Shown: one piece after another, positions 16,728 to 27,863 of the stretch
Numbering within the stretch: position 1 is the first letter of the stretch
Layout: each line of letters opens with the position of its first letter
Source: Mycolicibacterium stellerae
Lineage (GTDB): Bacteria > Actinomycetota > Actinomycetes > Mycobacteriales > Mycobacteriaceae
Assembly (NCBI RefSeq): GCF_003719305.1
Contig: NZ_RARC01000009.1
Span: 147,841-211,840 of the forward strand
Reading direction: 5' to 3'
DNA: 64,000 nt
Program-made: the position numbers and the translations under genes
Notes under the pieces: generated by a model
What the model saw: the letters and a program-made list of their open reading frames with translations, nothing else
Database searches by the model: none
What the model was told of the DNA's origin: nothing

Positions 16728-17336
16728 CTACTGATAGGCGTAGAAGCCGGTCTCGGCGATGCGCCTGCGATCGTCGGGCGTGACGTCGACGTCGGCTGGC
16801 GACAGCAGGAACACCTTCGTGGCGACCTTGTCGAAGGATCCGCGCAGCGCGAACGCCAGGCCGGCGGCGAAATCGACGAGTCGCTTGGCGTCCGCGTTGT
16901 CCATGGTCACCAGGTCCATGATCACCGGGGTGCCATCGCGGAAACGCTCACCGATGGTGCGGGCCTCGCTGTAGTCCTTGGGCCGCAGCGTCGTGATCTT
17001 CGAAAGCGGGCTGCTCTCGTCGAACAGCATCGCCATCCGACGGGGATCCATCGCCAGCGCGCCCCGTGTCGAGCCACGCAGAGGGGCGTACCTCGGTGCG
17101 GCGCGATCGAATTCACGCGGGTGGAAGCGGCCCTCGTCGGCGTAGCCGCCCCGGTAGGCGCCTGCCATCTCCTCTTCGCCGTAACGGTCGTCGAAGCGGC
17201 CGTAGCCTTCTTCGCCGAACCGCTCACGGCGCGGATATCCGCGCGACGGACGGTCCTCGTCGTCGTAGTACTCGTCGTCGTAGTCGTCCATAGGCGCCAT
17301 CCCGAAGTACGCCTTGACCTTGTGCAGTGTGCTCAT
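16728..17336 (-). CDS. sepF: SepF, FtsZ membrane anchor
   Basis: 202 residues. A short N-terminal amphipathic helix ([13 protein letters not shown]) is followed by a charged, Asp/Glu/Arg/Tyr-rich linker at about 15-100. The conserved SepF core then reads [39 protein letters not shown], and [18 protein letters not shown]. It tethers FtsZ filaments to the membrane and is the main Z-ring anchor in mycobacteria, which lack FtsA. ATG 17336 has AAGAAGGG upstream. Confidence 0.97.
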   Translation of the reverse strand: MSTLHKVKAYFGMAPMDDYDDEYYDDEDRPSRGYPRRERFGEEGYGRFDDRYGEEEMAGAYRGGYADEGRFHPREFDRAAPRYAPLRGSTRGALAMDPRRMAMLFDESSPLSKITTLRPKDYSEARTIGERFRDGTPVIMDLVTMDNADAKRLVDFAAGLAFALRGSFDKVATKVFLLSPADVDVTPDDRRRIAETGFYAYQ

Positions 17337-17390
17337 CGCTGGACCCTTCTTGCGTGATGCCTGTGATGAAGATGTGACTGGAGTGACTAC

Positions 17391-18140
17391 TCAGGGTGAC
17401 GTTAGAGGACGTTGCCCCAGAACCGCGGTACCGACACGCACACACGTCGAACCATGTTTGACCGCCGCCTCGAGGTCGCTGGACATCCCCGCCGACAGTC
17501 CGAGACGCTGCTGGTAGGCCTGCTGTACCCGCTGATGTTCGGCCTGCAAACGCGCGAATGCGTTGTCGGGGTCGGCGCCAAGCGGCGGGATGCCCATCAG
17601 GCCGACGAACTGCAGGCCCTGCGCGCACTGCACCTGCGCGCACAGTTCGTCGACCAGGTCGGGCCGCCCGATGTCGATTCCCCCCCGTTCGACGTCGCCG
17701 TCGAGGCTGATCTGTAGGTAGACCCGCAGCGGCTCCGACCGGCCGCCATCGGCGAGCGCGTCCACCGACGCCCGGCTCAGCGCGGTGATCAGCTTGGCGC
17801 TGTCGACCGAGTGCGCGGCGTACGCCCAGTTGGCGATCGAGCGCGCCTTGTTGCGTTGAATCCGACCGACCATGTGCCAGCGAATCGGTGAAAGGGGCTC
17901 GACGGAATTACATTCGGCGAATTTCGCGGCTGCTTCTTGTTCGCGCGATTCACCAAATGCATGACAACCCAAATGCGACAGAATAAGGACATCGGTTGCT
18001 GGAAAAAATTTGGTAATCGGCAGCAATTCAATTTCAGCAATGTGACGTCCCGCCGCCTCCGCCGCGCGCGCCAGCCGTTCGCGCACGAGGGTCAACGCGC
18101 CCTCCAGTTCAGCTTCCCGCGTCGTTGCCACGGCGGTCAT
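17391..18140 (-). CDS. YggS/PLPBP-family pyridoxal phosphate homeostasis protein
   Basis: 249 residues. It is a single-domain, alanine-racemase-like TIM barrel. The PLP lysine is in LLPITKFFP (about residue 44); GESREQEAAAKF, WHMVGRIQRNKAR and SSDLEAAVKHGSTCVRVGTAVLG are family blocks. It buffers free PLP and has no known catalysis. I chose ATG 18140 because it overlaps the yfiH stop as ATGA; an ATG three codons upstream is possible. Equivalent of Rv2148c. Confidence 0.95.
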   Translation of the reverse strand: MTAVATTREAELEGALTLVRERLARAAEAAGRHIAEIELLPITKFFPATDVLILSHLGCHAFGESREQEAAAKFAECNSVEPLSPIRWHMVGRIQRNKARSIANWAYAAHSVDSAKLITALSRASVDALADGGRSEPLRVYLQISLDGDVERGGIDIGRPDLVDELCAQVQCAQGLQFVGLMGIPPLGADPDNAFARLQAEHQRVQQAYQQRLGLSAGMSSDLEAAVKHGSTCVRVGTAVLGQRPLTSP

Positions 18141-18844
18141 TCCATCCACACGACGGACGCAAGGCGCCCGGTCGGGGCATCGCGGCGGTGGCTGAACAAG
18201 TTGGCGTCGTCCACCGTGCAGCGCGGATCGGCATCGATGGCGGTGATGCCCAAACCCTTTAATTGCCTAGCGATTCCGGCCCGCAGGTCCAGTCCGGGGG
18301 TCCCTCGCGACGTCCTGGTCCTGCTGCCGGGCAGGGCGGCCTCCACCTCAGCTGCCATTGCCGCGGGCACCTCGTAGTTGCGGCCGCTGACCGAAGGGCC
18401 GAGCAGCACCGAGATGTCCTCGGCGTGCGCCCCGGCGTCATACATCGCCTCGACCGCACGCACGACGACGCCCTTCTGTGCACCGACTCGGCCTGCATGC
18501 ACCGCAGCCACCACACCGGCGCGGGCATCGGCCAATAAAACGGGAACGCAATCCGCCGTTACGACGGCCAATGCCAATCGCGGTGTGGTGGTAACCAATC
18601 CATCGGTTTCCTCGACCGCGGAGCCGCCAGGTTCGTCGACGCGGACCACGCGATCGCCGTGCACCTGGTTCATCCAGACGACCGAGTCGGCGCCCAACCC
18701 GATCGCCTTCCCAAGCCGCTCCCGGTTGGCTGCGACGGCGGCCGGATCATCGCCGACGTGGTCGCCCAGATTGAAGGTGTCAAACGGCGGCTTCGAAACG
18801 CCGCCGGCACGAGTGGTGGTCACACGCCGAACCCGAACAGTCAC
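18137..18844 (-). CDS. YfiH/PgeF-family multicopper-oxidase-like protein (peptidoglycan editing factor family)
   Basis: About 235 residues. Conserved pieces are FDTFNLGDHVGDDP, WMNQVHGDRVVRVD, ALAVVTADCVPVLLAD, VAAVHAGRVGAQKG and LGPSVSGRNYEVP. The His and Cys ligands of the family metal site are present (VHG, TADC, VHAG). Members have been reported as laccase-like, adenosine deaminase/phosphorylase or peptidoglycan-editing enzymes, so the activity here is open. GTG 18844 is the first start after ftsZ that keeps the whole domain. Overlaps yggS as ATGA. Confidence 0.92.
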   Translation of the reverse strand: MTVRVRRVTTTRAGGVSKPPFDTFNLGDHVGDDPAAVAANRERLGKAIGLGADSVVWMNQVHGDRVVRVDEPGGSAVEETDGLVTTTPRLALAVVTADCVPVLLADARAGVVAAVHAGRVGAQKGVVVRAVEAMYDAGAHAEDISVLLGPSVSGRNYEVPAAMAAEVEAALPGSRTRTSRGTPGLDLRAGIARQLKGLGITAIDADPRCTVDDANLFSHRRDAPTGRLASVVWME

Positions 18845-18893
18845 GACCTCAGTATCCGGTGCTGCGCGGACGGGAGGCACCGTCGGCGTCGAG

Positions 18894-20027
18894 CTAGTGC
18901 CGCATGAACGGCGGAACGTCGACGTCGTCGTCGTCGTCCCCACCGATACTGACCGTCGCGCCGTTGGTGTGCACCGGCACGCTGACCGCTTCGACCGGCT
19001 CGAACAGCGGCGAGGTGACCTTGCCTGCCTTGCCGGGGGCGATCGCCTGGCCCGCACCGACCACAGGTTTTCGGCTTGGACCCGAGGCGTCGAAGCCCGC
19101 GGCGATCACCGTCACCCGTACCTCGTCACCGAGGGAGTCGTCGATCACGGTGCCGAAGATGATGTTGGCGTCGGGGTGCGCGGCGTCCTGCACAAGGGAG
19201 GCAGCCTCGTTGATCTCGAACAGACCGAGGTCGCTGCCGCCTGCGATGGACATCAACACGCCCTGCGCGCCCTCCATGGATGCCTCGAGCAGCGGCGAGT
19301 TGATGGCGATCTCGGCGGCCTTCAGCGAGCGTCCGTCTCCGCGCGCCGAGCCGATGCCCATCAGTGCGGTCCCCGCGCCGGACATGATGCCCTTGACGTC
19401 GGCGAAGTCGACGTTGATCAGGCCGGGGGTGGTGATCAAGTCGGTGATGCCCTGCACGCCGTTGAGCAGTACCTCATCGGCGCTGCGGAACGCGTCCATC
19501 AGAGATACAGCGGCGTCACCCATCTGCAGCAGCCGATCGTTGGGGATGACGATCAAGGTGTCGCAGCTCTCCCGCAGCGCGGCGATTCCCGCCTCGGCCT
19601 GGTTACTGCGACGCTTGCCCTCGAACGAGAACGGCCGTGTCACCACGCCGACCGTTAATGCGCCGAGCTTGCGTGCGATGGTGGCGACGACGGGCGCGCC
19701 GCCCGTACCGGTGCCACCGCCCTCGCCCGCGGTCACGAACACCATGTCGGCGCCGCGCAGCAGCTCCTCGATGTCATCCTTGGCGTCATCGGCGGCCTTG
19801 CGTCCGACCTCGGGGTCTGCACCTGCGCCGAGGCCGCGGGTGGAGTCACGTCCGACGTCGAGTTTGACGTCGGCATCGCTCATCAACAACGCCTGCGCGT
19901 CGGTGTTGATCGCGATGAACTCCACGCCCTTGAGACCTTGCTCGATCATCCGGTTGACGGCGTTGACGCCGCCGCCGCCGATGCCGACCACTTTGATGAC
20001 GGCGAGGTAGTTGTGCGGGGGGGTCAT
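18894..20027 (-). CDS. ftsZ: FtsZ, division tubulin homologue
   Basis: 377 residues. The GTPase core shows [13 protein letters not shown], the tubulin signature [12 protein letters not shown], and T7-loop text [19 protein letters not shown]. The C-terminal tail ends [11 protein letters not shown], the conserved peptide that binds SepF and FtsW in mycobacteria; the last residue is His instead of Arg. ATG 20027 ([10 protein letters not shown]) matches the M. tuberculosis start, with GGGAGGAAGG upstream. The mRNA can also start inside the 186-bp ftsQ-ftsZ gap, where TTGACA is present. Confidence 0.98.
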   Translation of the reverse strand: MTPPHNYLAVIKVVGIGGGGVNAVNRMIEQGLKGVEFIAINTDAQALLMSDADVKLDVGRDSTRGLGAGADPEVGRKAADDAKDDIEELLRGADMVFVTAGEGGGTGTGGAPVVATIARKLGALTVGVVTRPFSFEGKRRSNQAEAGIAALRESCDTLIVIPNDRLLQMGDAAVSLMDAFRSADEVLLNGVQGITDLITTPGLINVDFADVKGIMSGAGTALMGIGSARGDGRSLKAAEIAINSPLLEASMEGAQGVLMSIAGGSDLGLFEINEAASLVQDAAHPDANIIFGTVIDDSLGDEVRVTVIAAGFDASGPSRKPVVGAGQAIAPGKAGKVTSPLFEPVEAVSVPVHTNGATVSIGGDDDDDVDVPPFMRH

Positions 20028-20081
20028 CATCGCCTTCCTCCCTGGTTGCCTGACGGAGCAGAATCTCGAGCAAACTCTCAA

Positions 20082-20110
20082 CCTCAACTAAAGGCTTACA
20101 GTTATGTCAA
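20082..20110 (-). promoter_or_regulatory. Candidate ftsZ promoter in the ftsQ-ftsZ gap
   Basis: Read on the minus strand, a perfect TTGACA (20105-20110) is followed after 17 bases by TTGAGG (20082-20087). The -35 box is ideal and the -10 is weak. The 186-bp gap is the longest inside the cluster between ftsZ and mraZ, as expected for extra ftsZ promoters known in mycobacteria. Confidence 0.4.
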
Positions 20111-20213
20111 GTTGTATCTGCGCAAACAGAACGGTAGGTCGAGGTCAAGCACTATCCATGCAGGCGCGCCGACGGAAACGTCAAGAATTTCGGGTGATTT
20201 CGCAGACGCCGGA

Positions 20214-21155
20214 TTACTTGACCGTCGGCAAATCAGGACTGGAGACGTCGTAGGTGTGGCCGGGCTGGGTCAGCAGCGCCGCGAGCTTCTGCGCCTTCTC
20301 CTCTGTGCGCTCATTGGTGCCCCACACCACCTCCCTGCCGTCGACCAACGTCAGGGTGACCGCAGCGACCGACGGCGCCGACACCCTGGCGACCTGTCCG
20401 GCCACCTCCGGCCGCAGCGCCGTCATCACTTCAAGCGCCGCCTTGGTCGACGGATCGCTCGGCCCGGGGTTGTCGGCCTCCAGGTACGGAAGGTTGGGCG
20501 GCGGAGGCGCGGTCGCGAAATCCACTCCGTCGCGGTCGAACAGATGTGGCCCGTCGGGGTAATCCTTGACGACGATGGGGACCCGTTCGACGACCGTGAT
20601 CCGAAGCGTCGACGGATATTCGCGCTGCACGCGCGCGGTCGCGACGCGGCGAATCGTGGCCACGCGCTCGGCGACGTCGTCCGTATTCACCTGCAGCAGC
20701 GGCGTGCCCTCCTTGACGGCTGCGGCGGCGACGACTTCCTCCTGCGTGACCGCACCCAGGCCGGTGATGACGACATCTCGCGCCGCCATGATCGGGGTGA
20801 AGTACAGCAGCAGTCCGAGGCCCACGAACAGCGCGACCAGCAAGACCGTCCACACCACCAGCTTCAGACCCCGAACCGACCCCCGCGCAACATGTTTGGA
20901 ATCATCGCTCGATTTGCCCTGCGCGCGTCGCTTGGCTTCCCTTCTGGCCTGCTCGATCGCGACGGCGCGGGCCTGGGCCTCGCGGCGCGCTTCGCGTTCC
21001 CGCCGTGCTCGCCGCCGCGGGCCCTCGAACTCCTCTTCTGATGGCTCCTCGGGCTCGGCGGTCGCCTCGCTGCCGTCGTCGTCGGGTTCAGCCGCCGCTT
21101 CACTGCCGTTCTCGGGTTCGGCGGTCGCCTCGCCGCCGTTCTCGGGTTCGGTCAT
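20214..21155 (-). CDS. ftsQ: FtsQ, divisome membrane protein
   Basis: 313 residues. An acidic, repetitive cytoplasmic N-terminus (about 1-45) is followed by a basic helix rich in Arg/Glu/Ala and one transmembrane helix ([20 protein letters not shown], about 98-117). The POTRA domain begins [21 protein letters not shown], and the FtsQ domain contains [16 protein letters not shown]. It links early and late divisome parts. It starts with ATG 21155 overlapping the murC stop as ATGA. The extended acidic N-terminus is encoded by imperfect tandem repeats. Confidence 0.96.
   Translation of the reverse strand: MTEPENGGEATAEPENGSEAAAEPDDDGSEATAEPEEPSEEEFEGPRRRARREREARREAQARAVAIEQARREAKRRAQGKSSDDSKHVARGSVRGLKLVVWTVLLVALFVGLGLLLYFTPIMAARDVVITGLGAVTQEEVVAAAAVKEGTPLLQVNTDDVAERVATIRRVATARVQREYPSTLRITVVERVPIVVKDYPDGPHLFDRDGVDFATAPPPPNLPYLEADNPGPSDPSTKAALEVMTALRPEVAGQVARVSAPSVAAVTLTLVDGREVVWGTNERTEEKAQKLAALLTQPGHTYDVSSPDLPTVK
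21052..21153. repeat. Imperfect tandem repeats encoding the acidic FtsQ N-terminus
   Basis: About three imperfect copies of a roughly 30-bp unit encode [28 protein letters not shown] blocks at residues 3-35 of FtsQ. The copies differ by substitutions and one codon. Such low-complexity tracts probably expand and shrink between strains. Confidence 0.6.
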
Positions 21156-22669
21156 TGTGCGCCCGTCTCGGGTCCGCGTTGCGGCATCGAGCGGTTGGCT
21201 CGTGCGGCGAGCGCCTCGACGATCTCGGGAGCCAGCATCGTGACATCGCCTGCGCCCATGGTGATCACCACGTCTCCCGTGCGAGCGGCGTTGGCCACCT
21301 GCTCGGCAACGGCGGAGAAGTCCGGCACGTAATGCACCGGCTTGGTGACGTGTTCGGCCACCGACGCTCCGCTCACGCCCGCGATCGGTTGTTCACGCGC
21401 GCCGTAGACGTCGAGCACGAAGACCTGGTCGGCATCGCTGAGGGCTTCACCAAATTCCCGTGCGAAAGTCTGTGTGCGCGAATACAAGTGAGGTTGAAAG
21501 ACGACGATGGCGCGACCAACTCCCGCGTGCGTCGTCTCACCCTGGCGGACCAGCGTGCGCAACGCCGACAGGGCGGCGCGGACCTTCGTCGGATGGTGGG
21601 CGTAGTCGTCGAACACCCGCACACCGTTGGCCGTGCCGACGAACTCGAAGCGCCTGCGCACACCCTCGAAACCTGCTAGGCCGTCGAGGATTCCGTCAAC
21701 GGGCGCGCCCGCCTCGATCGCCGCCAACAGCGCCGCTAAGGCGTTCAGTGCCATATGCCTACCGGGCACCGCGAGGCGCATCACCCGCGGATGCGGCTCG
21801 CCTGACAGCGCGATATGCGCCACCGCGCTGGTGCCGTGCTGCTCCCAGCCGAGCAGCGTGCCAGCCAGGCCGGGTGCAGGCTTGCCGTCATGCGCGCTGC
21901 CGTAGCGCAGCACCCTGATGCCCTGCTCCGCCGAGCGATCGGCGAGCGCGGCGGCGCCCTCATCGTCGGCGCACGCGATCAGCGCGCCTCCAGGCGCCAG
22001 CCGTTCGACGAACTTGTCGAACACCGCGCTGTAGGCCTCGGCAGTACCGAAGAAATCCAGATGATCGGCCTCGATGTTGGTCACCACCGCCACGTCGGGT
22101 GTGTACTCCAACAACGAGCCGTCGCTCTCGTCGGCCTCGGCGACGAAGCACGTGCCGCTGCCGTGATGGGCGTTGGTGCCTGCCTCGCCGAGGTCGCCGC
22201 CGACCGCGAACGACGGGTCGAAACCGGTGTGCTGCAACGCCACGATGAGCATCGAGGTCGTTGTGGTCTTGCCCGCCGTGCCCGTCACCATCAACGTGGT
22301 GTAGCCGTCCATCAGCCTGGCCAGCACCACCGGCCGCAGGATCACCGGGATACCGCGGCGCCTGGCCTCGACCAGCTCGGGGTTGGTCTTCGGTATCGCG
22401 GCGTAGGTGGTGACCACCGCGGTCGGTCCGCCGGGCAGCAGGTCCAGCGAGGACTCGTCGTGGCCGATGCGGATCACCGCGCCGCGTGCGCGCAGCGCCG
22501 CAACGCCACGTGATTCCTTGGCGTCGGAGCCCGATACCAGCCCGCCCCGGTCAAGCAGGATGCGTGCGATGCCTGACATGCCCGCACCGCCGATGCCGAC
22601 CATGTGAACCCGCTGCAACTCGTCGGGCAAGTCCCTGGGTCGCCGGCCTCCCGGCTCCGGTGCGTTCAC
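21152..22669 (-). CDS. murC: MurC, UDP-N-acetylmuramate-L-alanine ligase
   Basis: 505 residues. N-terminal Rossmann-like motif [20 protein letters not shown] loop [14 protein letters not shown]; central motifs [12 protein letters not shown] and [15 protein letters not shown]-terminal domain with [15 protein letters not shown]. It adds L-alanine to UDP-MurNAc in the cytoplasm. The GTG start at 22669 overlaps the murG stop as GTGA and the stop overlaps ftsQ as ATGA. Confidence 0.98.
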   Translation of the reverse strand: MNAPEPGGRRPRDLPDELQRVHMVGIGGAGMSGIARILLDRGGLVSGSDAKESRGVAALRARGAVIRIGHDESSLDLLPGGPTAVVTTYAAIPKTNPELVEARRRGIPVILRPVVLARLMDGYTTLMVTGTAGKTTTTSMLIVALQHTGFDPSFAVGGDLGEAGTNAHHGSGTCFVAEADESDGSLLEYTPDVAVVTNIEADHLDFFGTAEAYSAVFDKFVERLAPGGALIACADDEGAAALADRSAEQGIRVLRYGSAHDGKPAPGLAGTLLGWEQHGTSAVAHIALSGEPHPRVMRLAVPGRHMALNALAALLAAIEAGAPVDGILDGLAGFEGVRRRFEFVGTANGVRVFDDYAHHPTKVRAALSALRTLVRQGETTHAGVGRAIVVFQPHLYSRTQTFAREFGEALSDADQVFVLDVYGAREQPIAGVSGASVAEHVTKPVHYVPDFSAVAEQVANAARTGDVVITMGAGDVTMLAPEIVEALAARANRSMPQRGPETGAQ

Positions 22670-23787
22670 CGGTGAGCCTTGCGACTGTCGCGCCCGCTGC
22701 GCGCCACCTCGAGGGCGATCTCGGCAACCTTCTGGGCGGCGTCGCGGTGGCCTGCCATCGCCGCGGCGGCCGTCATCGCCGTGAGCCGGGGAGCATCGCC
22801 GAGCAGCCCGGCGACGGTATCGCCGACGAACTCGGGCGTGAGGTCGGCATCGTCGACGAGAAGCCCTCCGCCCGCATCGACGACGGGCAGCGCGTTGAGT
22901 CGCTGCTCACCGTTGCCGATGGGCAGCGGGACGTACACCGCGGGCAGTCCGACGGCGGAGACCTCGGCGACCGTCATCGCACCGGACCGGCAGATCGCCA
23001 GATCGGCTGCGGCGTAAGCCAAGTCCATCCGGTCGAGGTACGGCACGGCCACGTAAGGCGGGTCGCCGTCGCCGGGTGCGCGCAGATCGAGGGTGTTCTT
23101 CGGGCCGTGCGCGTGCAGCACCGAGATACCCGCGGCGGCGAGAGCGCCTGCCGCAGGTGCCACGGCACGGTTGATCGACTGCGCACCCTGGGAACCGCCG
23201 AACACCAGAAGCACCCGCGCGTCGTCGGCGAAGCCGAAATGCGCGCGGGCTTTCGCCCGTTCGGCCATCCGATCCAGCGATGTGATCGCCGCGCGCACCG
23301 GCACACCGACGACCTCGGCGCGCGGCAGGCCGGGTTCGGCAACCGCGGAGAGCACGCGGCGCGCCGACCGGGCGCCGAGCTTGTTGGCCCAGCCCGCGCT
23401 GGCGTTGGCTTCGTGGACGACCACCGGCACCCGGCGTCGGCGCGCCGCCAGGTAGGCGGGTACCGCGACGTAGCCGCCGAAGCCGATGACGACGTCGGCC
23501 TCGACGTCGTCGAGCACTCGGCGGGTCTCGCTGACCGCACGGCGCACCCGCAGCGGCAGGCGCAGCAGGTCGGCGGAGGGCTTACGTGGCAGCGGTACCG
23601 GCGTGATGAGCTCGAGGTCATAGCCGCGCTCAGGAACCAACCGGGTCTCGAGGCCGCGATGGGTACCCAGAGCGGTGATCCGCACGTCGCGTTCGAGCGC
23701 GCTGAGCGCATCGGCGACGGCCATGGCGGGTTCGATGTGGCCTGCCGTCCCGCCGCCGGCGATAACTACCGAGATCGGCCCATTCAC
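22666..23787 (-). CDS. murG: MurG, lipid II-forming N-acetylglucosaminyltransferase
   Basis: 373 residues. G-loop 1 is [20 protein letters not shown] and G-loop 2 [18 protein letters not shown]. The UDP-GlcNAc site includes [19 protein letters not shown] and NGEQRLNA. It transfers GlcNAc to lipid I at the inner membrane face. GTG 23787 overlaps the ftsW stop as GTGA, so polymerase and precursor enzyme are made together. Confidence 0.98.
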   Translation of the reverse strand: MNGPISVVIAGGGTAGHIEPAMAVADALSALERDVRITALGTHRGLETRLVPERGYDLELITPVPLPRKPSADLLRLPLRVRRAVSETRRVLDDVEADVVIGFGGYVAVPAYLAARRRRVPVVVHEANASAGWANKLGARSARRVLSAVAEPGLPRAEVVGVPVRAAITSLDRMAERAKARAHFGFADDARVLLVFGGSQGAQSINRAVAPAAGALAAAGISVLHAHGPKNTLDLRAPGDGDPPYVAVPYLDRMDLAYAAADLAICRSGAMTVAEVSAVGLPAVYVPLPIGNGEQRLNALPVVDAGGGLLVDDADLTPEFVGDTVAGLLGDAPRLTAMTAAAAMAGHRDAAQKVAEIALEVARSGRDSRKAHR

Positions 23788-25352
23788 CCGTGACGTTGAC
23801 CTTCCAATGTGCGAGCCCGTCGGCCCTGGTGGCGCTGTTGTCCAGCCGCACTGGAGCTGATTTGCTCCTCGCGTGCGCGATGAGCGCGCTGGTCGCCTCC
23901 ATGATGCCCTGAGCGTCGCACCGGCCGGTCGGCCGTATGGGGTTTGCGTCGGTTGCCGCTTGCCGGCTTGCGTTGCGGCTTGGCCGCCTGCTTGCGGTGG
24001 GGCTTGGCCGCCGGCTTGCGTTGCGGCTTGGCCGCCTGCTTGCTGTCACGGGACCGCAGCCGGTCGCGAAGCGCCTCGGTGCGGGTCGGCGAGTAGGGCT
24101 CGGGTGGCGGCAGCCGCAGCAGTCGATTGACCCGGTCGTCACGGCCCGCGCGCAGCGCGGCCACCGCCTCGGGCTCGTGTCGCGCGGCGTTTGCGATCAC
24201 GCCGATGATCAGAAGCGTTGTCGCCGTTGATGTTCCACCAGCAGAGATGAGTGGTAGCTGCAGCCCGGTGACCGGCAGTAGGCCGATGACGTAGCCGACG
24301 TTGATGAACACCTGACCGAGCACCCACATGGTGGCGGTCGCGGTGAGCAACCGCAGGAACGGATCGGCAGACCGGCGCGCGATCCGCATCCCGGTGTATG
24401 CGAACAGCCCGAAAAGGCACAGCAGCCCCGCGGCGCCGATGAACCCGAGTTCCTCGCCGATGATCGCGAAAATGAAGTCGTTGTGCGCGTTGGGCAGGTA
24501 GTTCCATTTCGCGGTGCCCTGCCCGAGCCCGTCGCCGAAGACACCGCCGTTGGCCAGCGCGAATCTAGCCTGCTTGGCCTGATAGCCGGAGCCCTGGGAG
24601 TCGGCGCCAGGGTTCAGCCAGGACATCACCCGGTCGGACCGGTAACCCTCCGACACGGCGAGGATGGCCGCCGACACCACGACGGCGAACATCGAGGACA
24701 AGAACACCCGCAGCGGAAGGCCGGCGTACCACAGCAATGCCAGTAGGATGATGCCGAGCGACACCGTCTGGCCGAGGTCGGGCTGGGCGACGATCAGCGC
24801 CAGTGCGATCACCGCCGCCGGCACCAGCGGGATGAGCATCTCGCGCAGCGATGCCCGCTCCATCCGGCGGGCAGCCAACAGGTGGGCACCCCAGATCGCG
24901 AACGCGATCTTTGCCAGCTCCGACGGCTGCATGGACAAGCCGGCGACGACGAACCAGCCGCGGGAGCCGTTGGCCTCCTTGCCGATTCCCGGGATGAGCA
25001 CCAGCACGAGCAGCACGATGGTGATCGCGAAGCCGGTGAACGCGAGGCTGCGCATGGTTTGGACGCGCATCCGCATGGCCGCATAGAACGCGAACAGGCC
25101 GACGAGCGTCCAGATCAGCTGCTTGCCGAAGATCACCCACGGCGAGCCGTCCTCGTCGTAGGAGTGCACGCCGGATGCCGAGAGCACCATGATCAGCCCG
25201 AGCGAGGTGAGCAGCGCGGCGACGGCGATGATGAGGTGAAACGAGGTCATCGGCCTGTTGAGCCATGCGCCGAAGCGGGTGCGCGGAACGGCCGCATCGG
25301 CAGTCGTGGTGCCGGTCCGGCTGAGCCGCAGCCGGGTCAACAGGGTGCTCAC
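23784..25352 (-). CDS. ftsW: FtsW, septal peptidoglycan polymerase (SEDS)
   Basis: 522 residues with about ten transmembrane helices between about 37 and 400. SEDS motifs include [29 protein letters not shown] (catalytic Asp region) and [16 protein letters not shown]. It polymerises lipid II with PbpB at the septum. The C-terminal tail of about 120 residues is basic and repetitive ([16 protein letters not shown] twice) and is cytoplasmic. In M. tuberculosis the FtsW tail contacts FtsZ, but the repeats here look species-specific. Start is GTG 25352. Confidence 0.97.
   Translation of the reverse strand: MSTLLTRLRLSRTGTTTADAAVPRTRFGAWLNRPMTSFHLIIAVAALLTSLGLIMVLSASGVHSYDEDGSPWVIFGKQLIWTLVGLFAFYAAMRMRVQTMRSLAFTGFAITIVLLVLVLIPGIGKEANGSRGWFVVAGLSMQPSELAKIAFAIWGAHLLAARRMERASLREMLIPLVPAAVIALALIVAQPDLGQTVSLGIILLALLWYAGLPLRVFLSSMFAVVVSAAILAVSEGYRSDRVMSWLNPGADSQGSGYQAKQARFALANGGVFGDGLGQGTAKWNYLPNAHNDFIFAIIGEELGFIGAAGLLCLFGLFAYTGMRIARRSADPFLRLLTATATMWVLGQVFINVGYVIGLLPVTGLQLPLISAGGTSTATTLLIIGVIANAARHEPEAVAALRAGRDDRVNRLLRLPPPEPYSPTRTEALRDRLRSRDSKQAAKPQRKPAAKPHRKQAAKPQRKPASGNRRKPHTADRPVRRSGHHGGDQRAHRAREEQISSSAAGQQRHQGRRARTLEGQRHG
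23963..24042. repeat. Direct repeat in the FtsW C-terminal tail
   Basis: Two identical 32-bp copies (23963-23994 and 24011-24042) are offset by 48 bp, that is 16 codons. A related partial copy lies between them. The repeat encodes Lys/Gln/Pro-rich blocks around AAKPQRKPA. It is coding and in frame, so it changes only tail length. Confidence 0.85.
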
Positions 25353-25357
25353 GGCCG

Positions 25358-26791
25358 CTACCGGGTTGCGCGCACGGCGGCGGCGAAGGCATCTCCGCGC
25401 TCGGCGTAGCCGCTGAACTGGTCGAAGGACGCGCCCGCAGGGGCCAGCAGCACCGTGTCGCCATGGCGAGCCAGCCTGCGCGCCGCAGCAACCACAGCGG
25501 TCATCAAGCGAGTCACAGAATTAACATCTGACTCATTTGTCTCAGGCACCTCAGAATCCTCCCCCGTCACAACCTCCACAACGGGGACATCCGGGGCGTG
25601 TCGCGATAACGCATTGGCGACCAGTGCCCGATCCCGGCCGATCAACACGGCGCCGACCAGCCGATTCGACACGTCGGAGACGAGTTCGTCGACAGATGCG
25701 CCCTTGAGCAGACCACCGGCGATCCACACCACCCGCGGGTATGCGGCGATGGACGCGTGCGCTGCGTGCGGATTGGTGGCCTTGGAATCGTCGACGTAGG
25801 TCACGCCGTCGATCTCTGCGACCACCTCGGCCCGGTGCGGGCCGACGTGGAACGACGACAACGCATCGGCGATGGCGGCCGCGGGCACGTCGACGGCGCG
25901 GGCCAGAGCCGCGGCGGCCAACGCGTCGAGAACACCGACGGGCCCTGGCACGGGGACCGACGCGGCATCGGCGAGCACAAGGCCGTCGGCGAAAGCCCGG
26001 TCGATCAGCGCGCCGTCGCGAACCCCCAGCTGCCCGGCGGCCGGATCGCCGAGCGTGAAGCCGACCCGCACCGCTGCGGCGGCACCGTCGAGCAGCCCGG
26101 CGGCGATCGGATCGTCGAGCCCGACGACCGCGACCCGGCCGTCCAGCGCCCGCGCCTTGTCGGCCGCGTAGGCGTCCATCGAGCCGTGCCAGTCGAGGTG
26201 GTCCTCCGCGACGTTGAGCACCGCGCCTGCGTCGGGCCGCAGCGACGGTGCCCAGTGCAGCTGGAAACTCGACAGTTCGACCGCCAGCAGCTCGGCGGGC
26301 TCGGCCAGCATGTCGATCACCGGATTGCCGATATTGCCGCACAGCACCGCGCGTCGCCCGCCCGCGACCAGCATCGCGTGCAGCATCGACGTGGTGGTCG
26401 TCTTGCCGTTGGTGCCGGTCACCACCAGCCAGCGCTTCGGGGTGCCGAACCAGCCGGCCTGATCCAGCCGCCACGCCAGCTCGACGTCACCCCAGATCGG
26501 CACGCCCGCGGTCGCCGCGGCGGCCAAAACCGGTGCGGTGGGCGGAAATCCGGGGCTGGTGACGACAAGGGCGTAGTCGGTGATCCGGTCGACGGCCTCG
26601 ACCGTGGTGACGACGGTCGCGGGCGTGATGAGGCGTTGAAGGGCCAGCGGGTCGTCGTCGCAGATGGTCAGGCGCACACCCGTCGGCTCGAGCGCGGCGC
26701 CCACCGAGCGGCCCGTGATGCCTGCCCCGGTCACCAGCACGCGGGTGCCGGGCGTGAGCGGCGCAACTGCAGAGCGGACCACGTCAGGCAC
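25358..26791 (-). CDS. murD: MurD, UDP-N-acetylmuramoyl-L-alanine-D-glutamate ligase
   Basis: About 477 residues. ATP loop [28 protein letters not shown] (Mg/ATP region with His-Leu-Asp); [25 protein letters not shown] split across the central/C-terminal domain border. It adds D-Glu to UDP-MurNAc-L-Ala. GTG 26791 overlaps the mraY 3' end by 8 bp; a TTG one codon upstream is the alternative. The C-terminal half carries an unusual acidic insert ([17 protein letters not shown]). Confidence 0.97.
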   Translation of the reverse strand: MPDVVRSAVAPLTPGTRVLVTGAGITGRSVGAALEPTGVRLTICDDDPLALQRLITPATVVTTVEAVDRITDYALVVTSPGFPPTAPVLAAAATAGVPIWGDVELAWRLDQAGWFGTPKRWLVVTGTNGKTTTTSMLHAMLVAGGRRAVLCGNIGNPVIDMLAEPAELLAVELSSFQLHWAPSLRPDAGAVLNVAEDHLDWHGSMDAYAADKARALDGRVAVVGLDDPIAAGLLDGAAAAVRVGFTLGDPAAGQLGVRDGALIDRAFADGLVLADAASVPVPGPVGVLDALAAAALARAVDVPAAAIADALSSFHVGPHRAEVVAEIDGVTYVDDSKATNPHAAHASIAAYPRVVWIAGGLLKGASVDELVSDVSNRLVGAVLIGRDRALVANALSRHAPDVPVVEVVTGEDSEVPETNESDVNSVTRLMTAVVAAARRLARHGDTVLLAPAGASFDQFSGYAERGDAFAAAVRATR

Positions 26792-27863
26792 CAACGGTGG
26801 TGAGCCACTCGCTGTAGAAGAGCGCCACCCCGAGGCCGCACGCGATCGCGGTCAACAGCCAGAAGCGGATGATCACCGTGGTCTCCGCCCACCCGACGAG
26901 TTCGAAGTGATGGTGGAACGGCGCCATCCGGAACACGCGGCGCCCGGTGGTGCGGAACGCGAGGATCTGCACCACCACCGACGTCACCTCGGCGACGAAC
27001 AGTGCACCGAGCACCACCGCGAGCATCTCGGTGCGGCTGAGCACCGACAGCGCGGCGATGATGCCGCCGAGCGCCAGCGAGCCGGTGTCGCCCATGAAGA
27101 TCTTCGCGGGAGCGGCGTTCCACCACAGGAACCCGATACACGCCCCCGCCGTCGCGGCGGCGATCAGTGCGAGGTCAAGCGGGTCCCGCACGTTGTAGCA
27201 GCCGACCCCCGGCGCCGTCGCGCACGCGTTGCGGAACTGCCAGAAAGTGATGATCACGTAGGCCGCACAGACCATCGCCATCGCGCCCGCGGCCAGCCCG
27301 TCGAGCCCGTCGGTGAAGTTCACCGCGTTCGACCATGCGTAGACGATCAGCACGCCGAACAGCACGAAAATGGCGGGAGCCAGTGTGACCGTGGCGATTT
27401 CACGCACGTAGGACAGTTCGGCACTGCCGGGCGTGAGGCCGTCGGCGTTGCGGAACTGCAGGGCCAACACGCCGAACAGCACAGCGGCCAGCAGCATGCC
27501 GACCGTTTTGGCGCTCTTGTTGAGGCCGAGGTTGCGCGATCGGCGGATCTTGATCAGGTCGTCGATGAATCCGACGATGCCAAGGGCGGTCGCCAGACCG
27601 AGGGCCAACAGGCCCGATGCCGACGGGCCGCGGCCGTCGAGCGCCAGCCCCACCAGGTGGGTGCCGAGGTAACCCGCCCAGATGCCTGCCAGGATCGCGA
27701 CGCCGCCCATCGACGGGGTACCGCGCTTCTTGTGGTGGCTCGGCGGGCCGTCCTCGCGGATCTCGTGGCCGAAACCCTGCCGGGTGAACAGCCCGATCAG
27801 GACAGGGGTCAGCAGGATCGACACCGTCAGCGCGATACCGACGGCGATGAGGACCTGCCTCAT
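26784..27863 (-). CDS. mraY: MraY, phospho-MurNAc-pentapeptide translocase
   Basis: 359 residues, about ten transmembrane helices. Signature segments are [15 protein letters not shown]-like [45 protein letters not shown] and the His-rich [12 protein letters not shown]. It makes lipid I by moving phospho-MurNAc-pentapeptide to decaprenyl phosphate. ATG 27863 overlaps the murF stop as ATGA. Confidence 0.98.
   Translation of the reverse strand: MRQVLIAVGIALTVSILLTPVLIGLFTRQGFGHEIREDGPPSHHKKRGTPSMGGVAILAGIWAGYLGTHLVGLALDGRGPSASGLLALGLATALGIVGFIDDLIKIRRSRNLGLNKSAKTVGMLLAAVLFGVLALQFRNADGLTPGSAELSYVREIATVTLAPAIFVLFGVLIVYAWSNAVNFTDGLDGLAAGAMAMVCAAYVIITFWQFRNACATAPGVGCYNVRDPLDLALIAAATAGACIGFLWWNAAPAKIFMGDTGSLALGGIIAALSVLSRTEMLAVVLGALFVAEVTSVVVQILAFRTTGRRVFRMAPFHHHFELVGWAETTVIIRFWLLTAIACGLGVALFYSEWLTTVGA

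Noticed and set aside
23940..24050. CRISPR-like repeats
   Set aside because: The repeats are in-frame coding repeats of ftsW with too short, related spacers; the qcrB repeats have no spacers. No cas genes.
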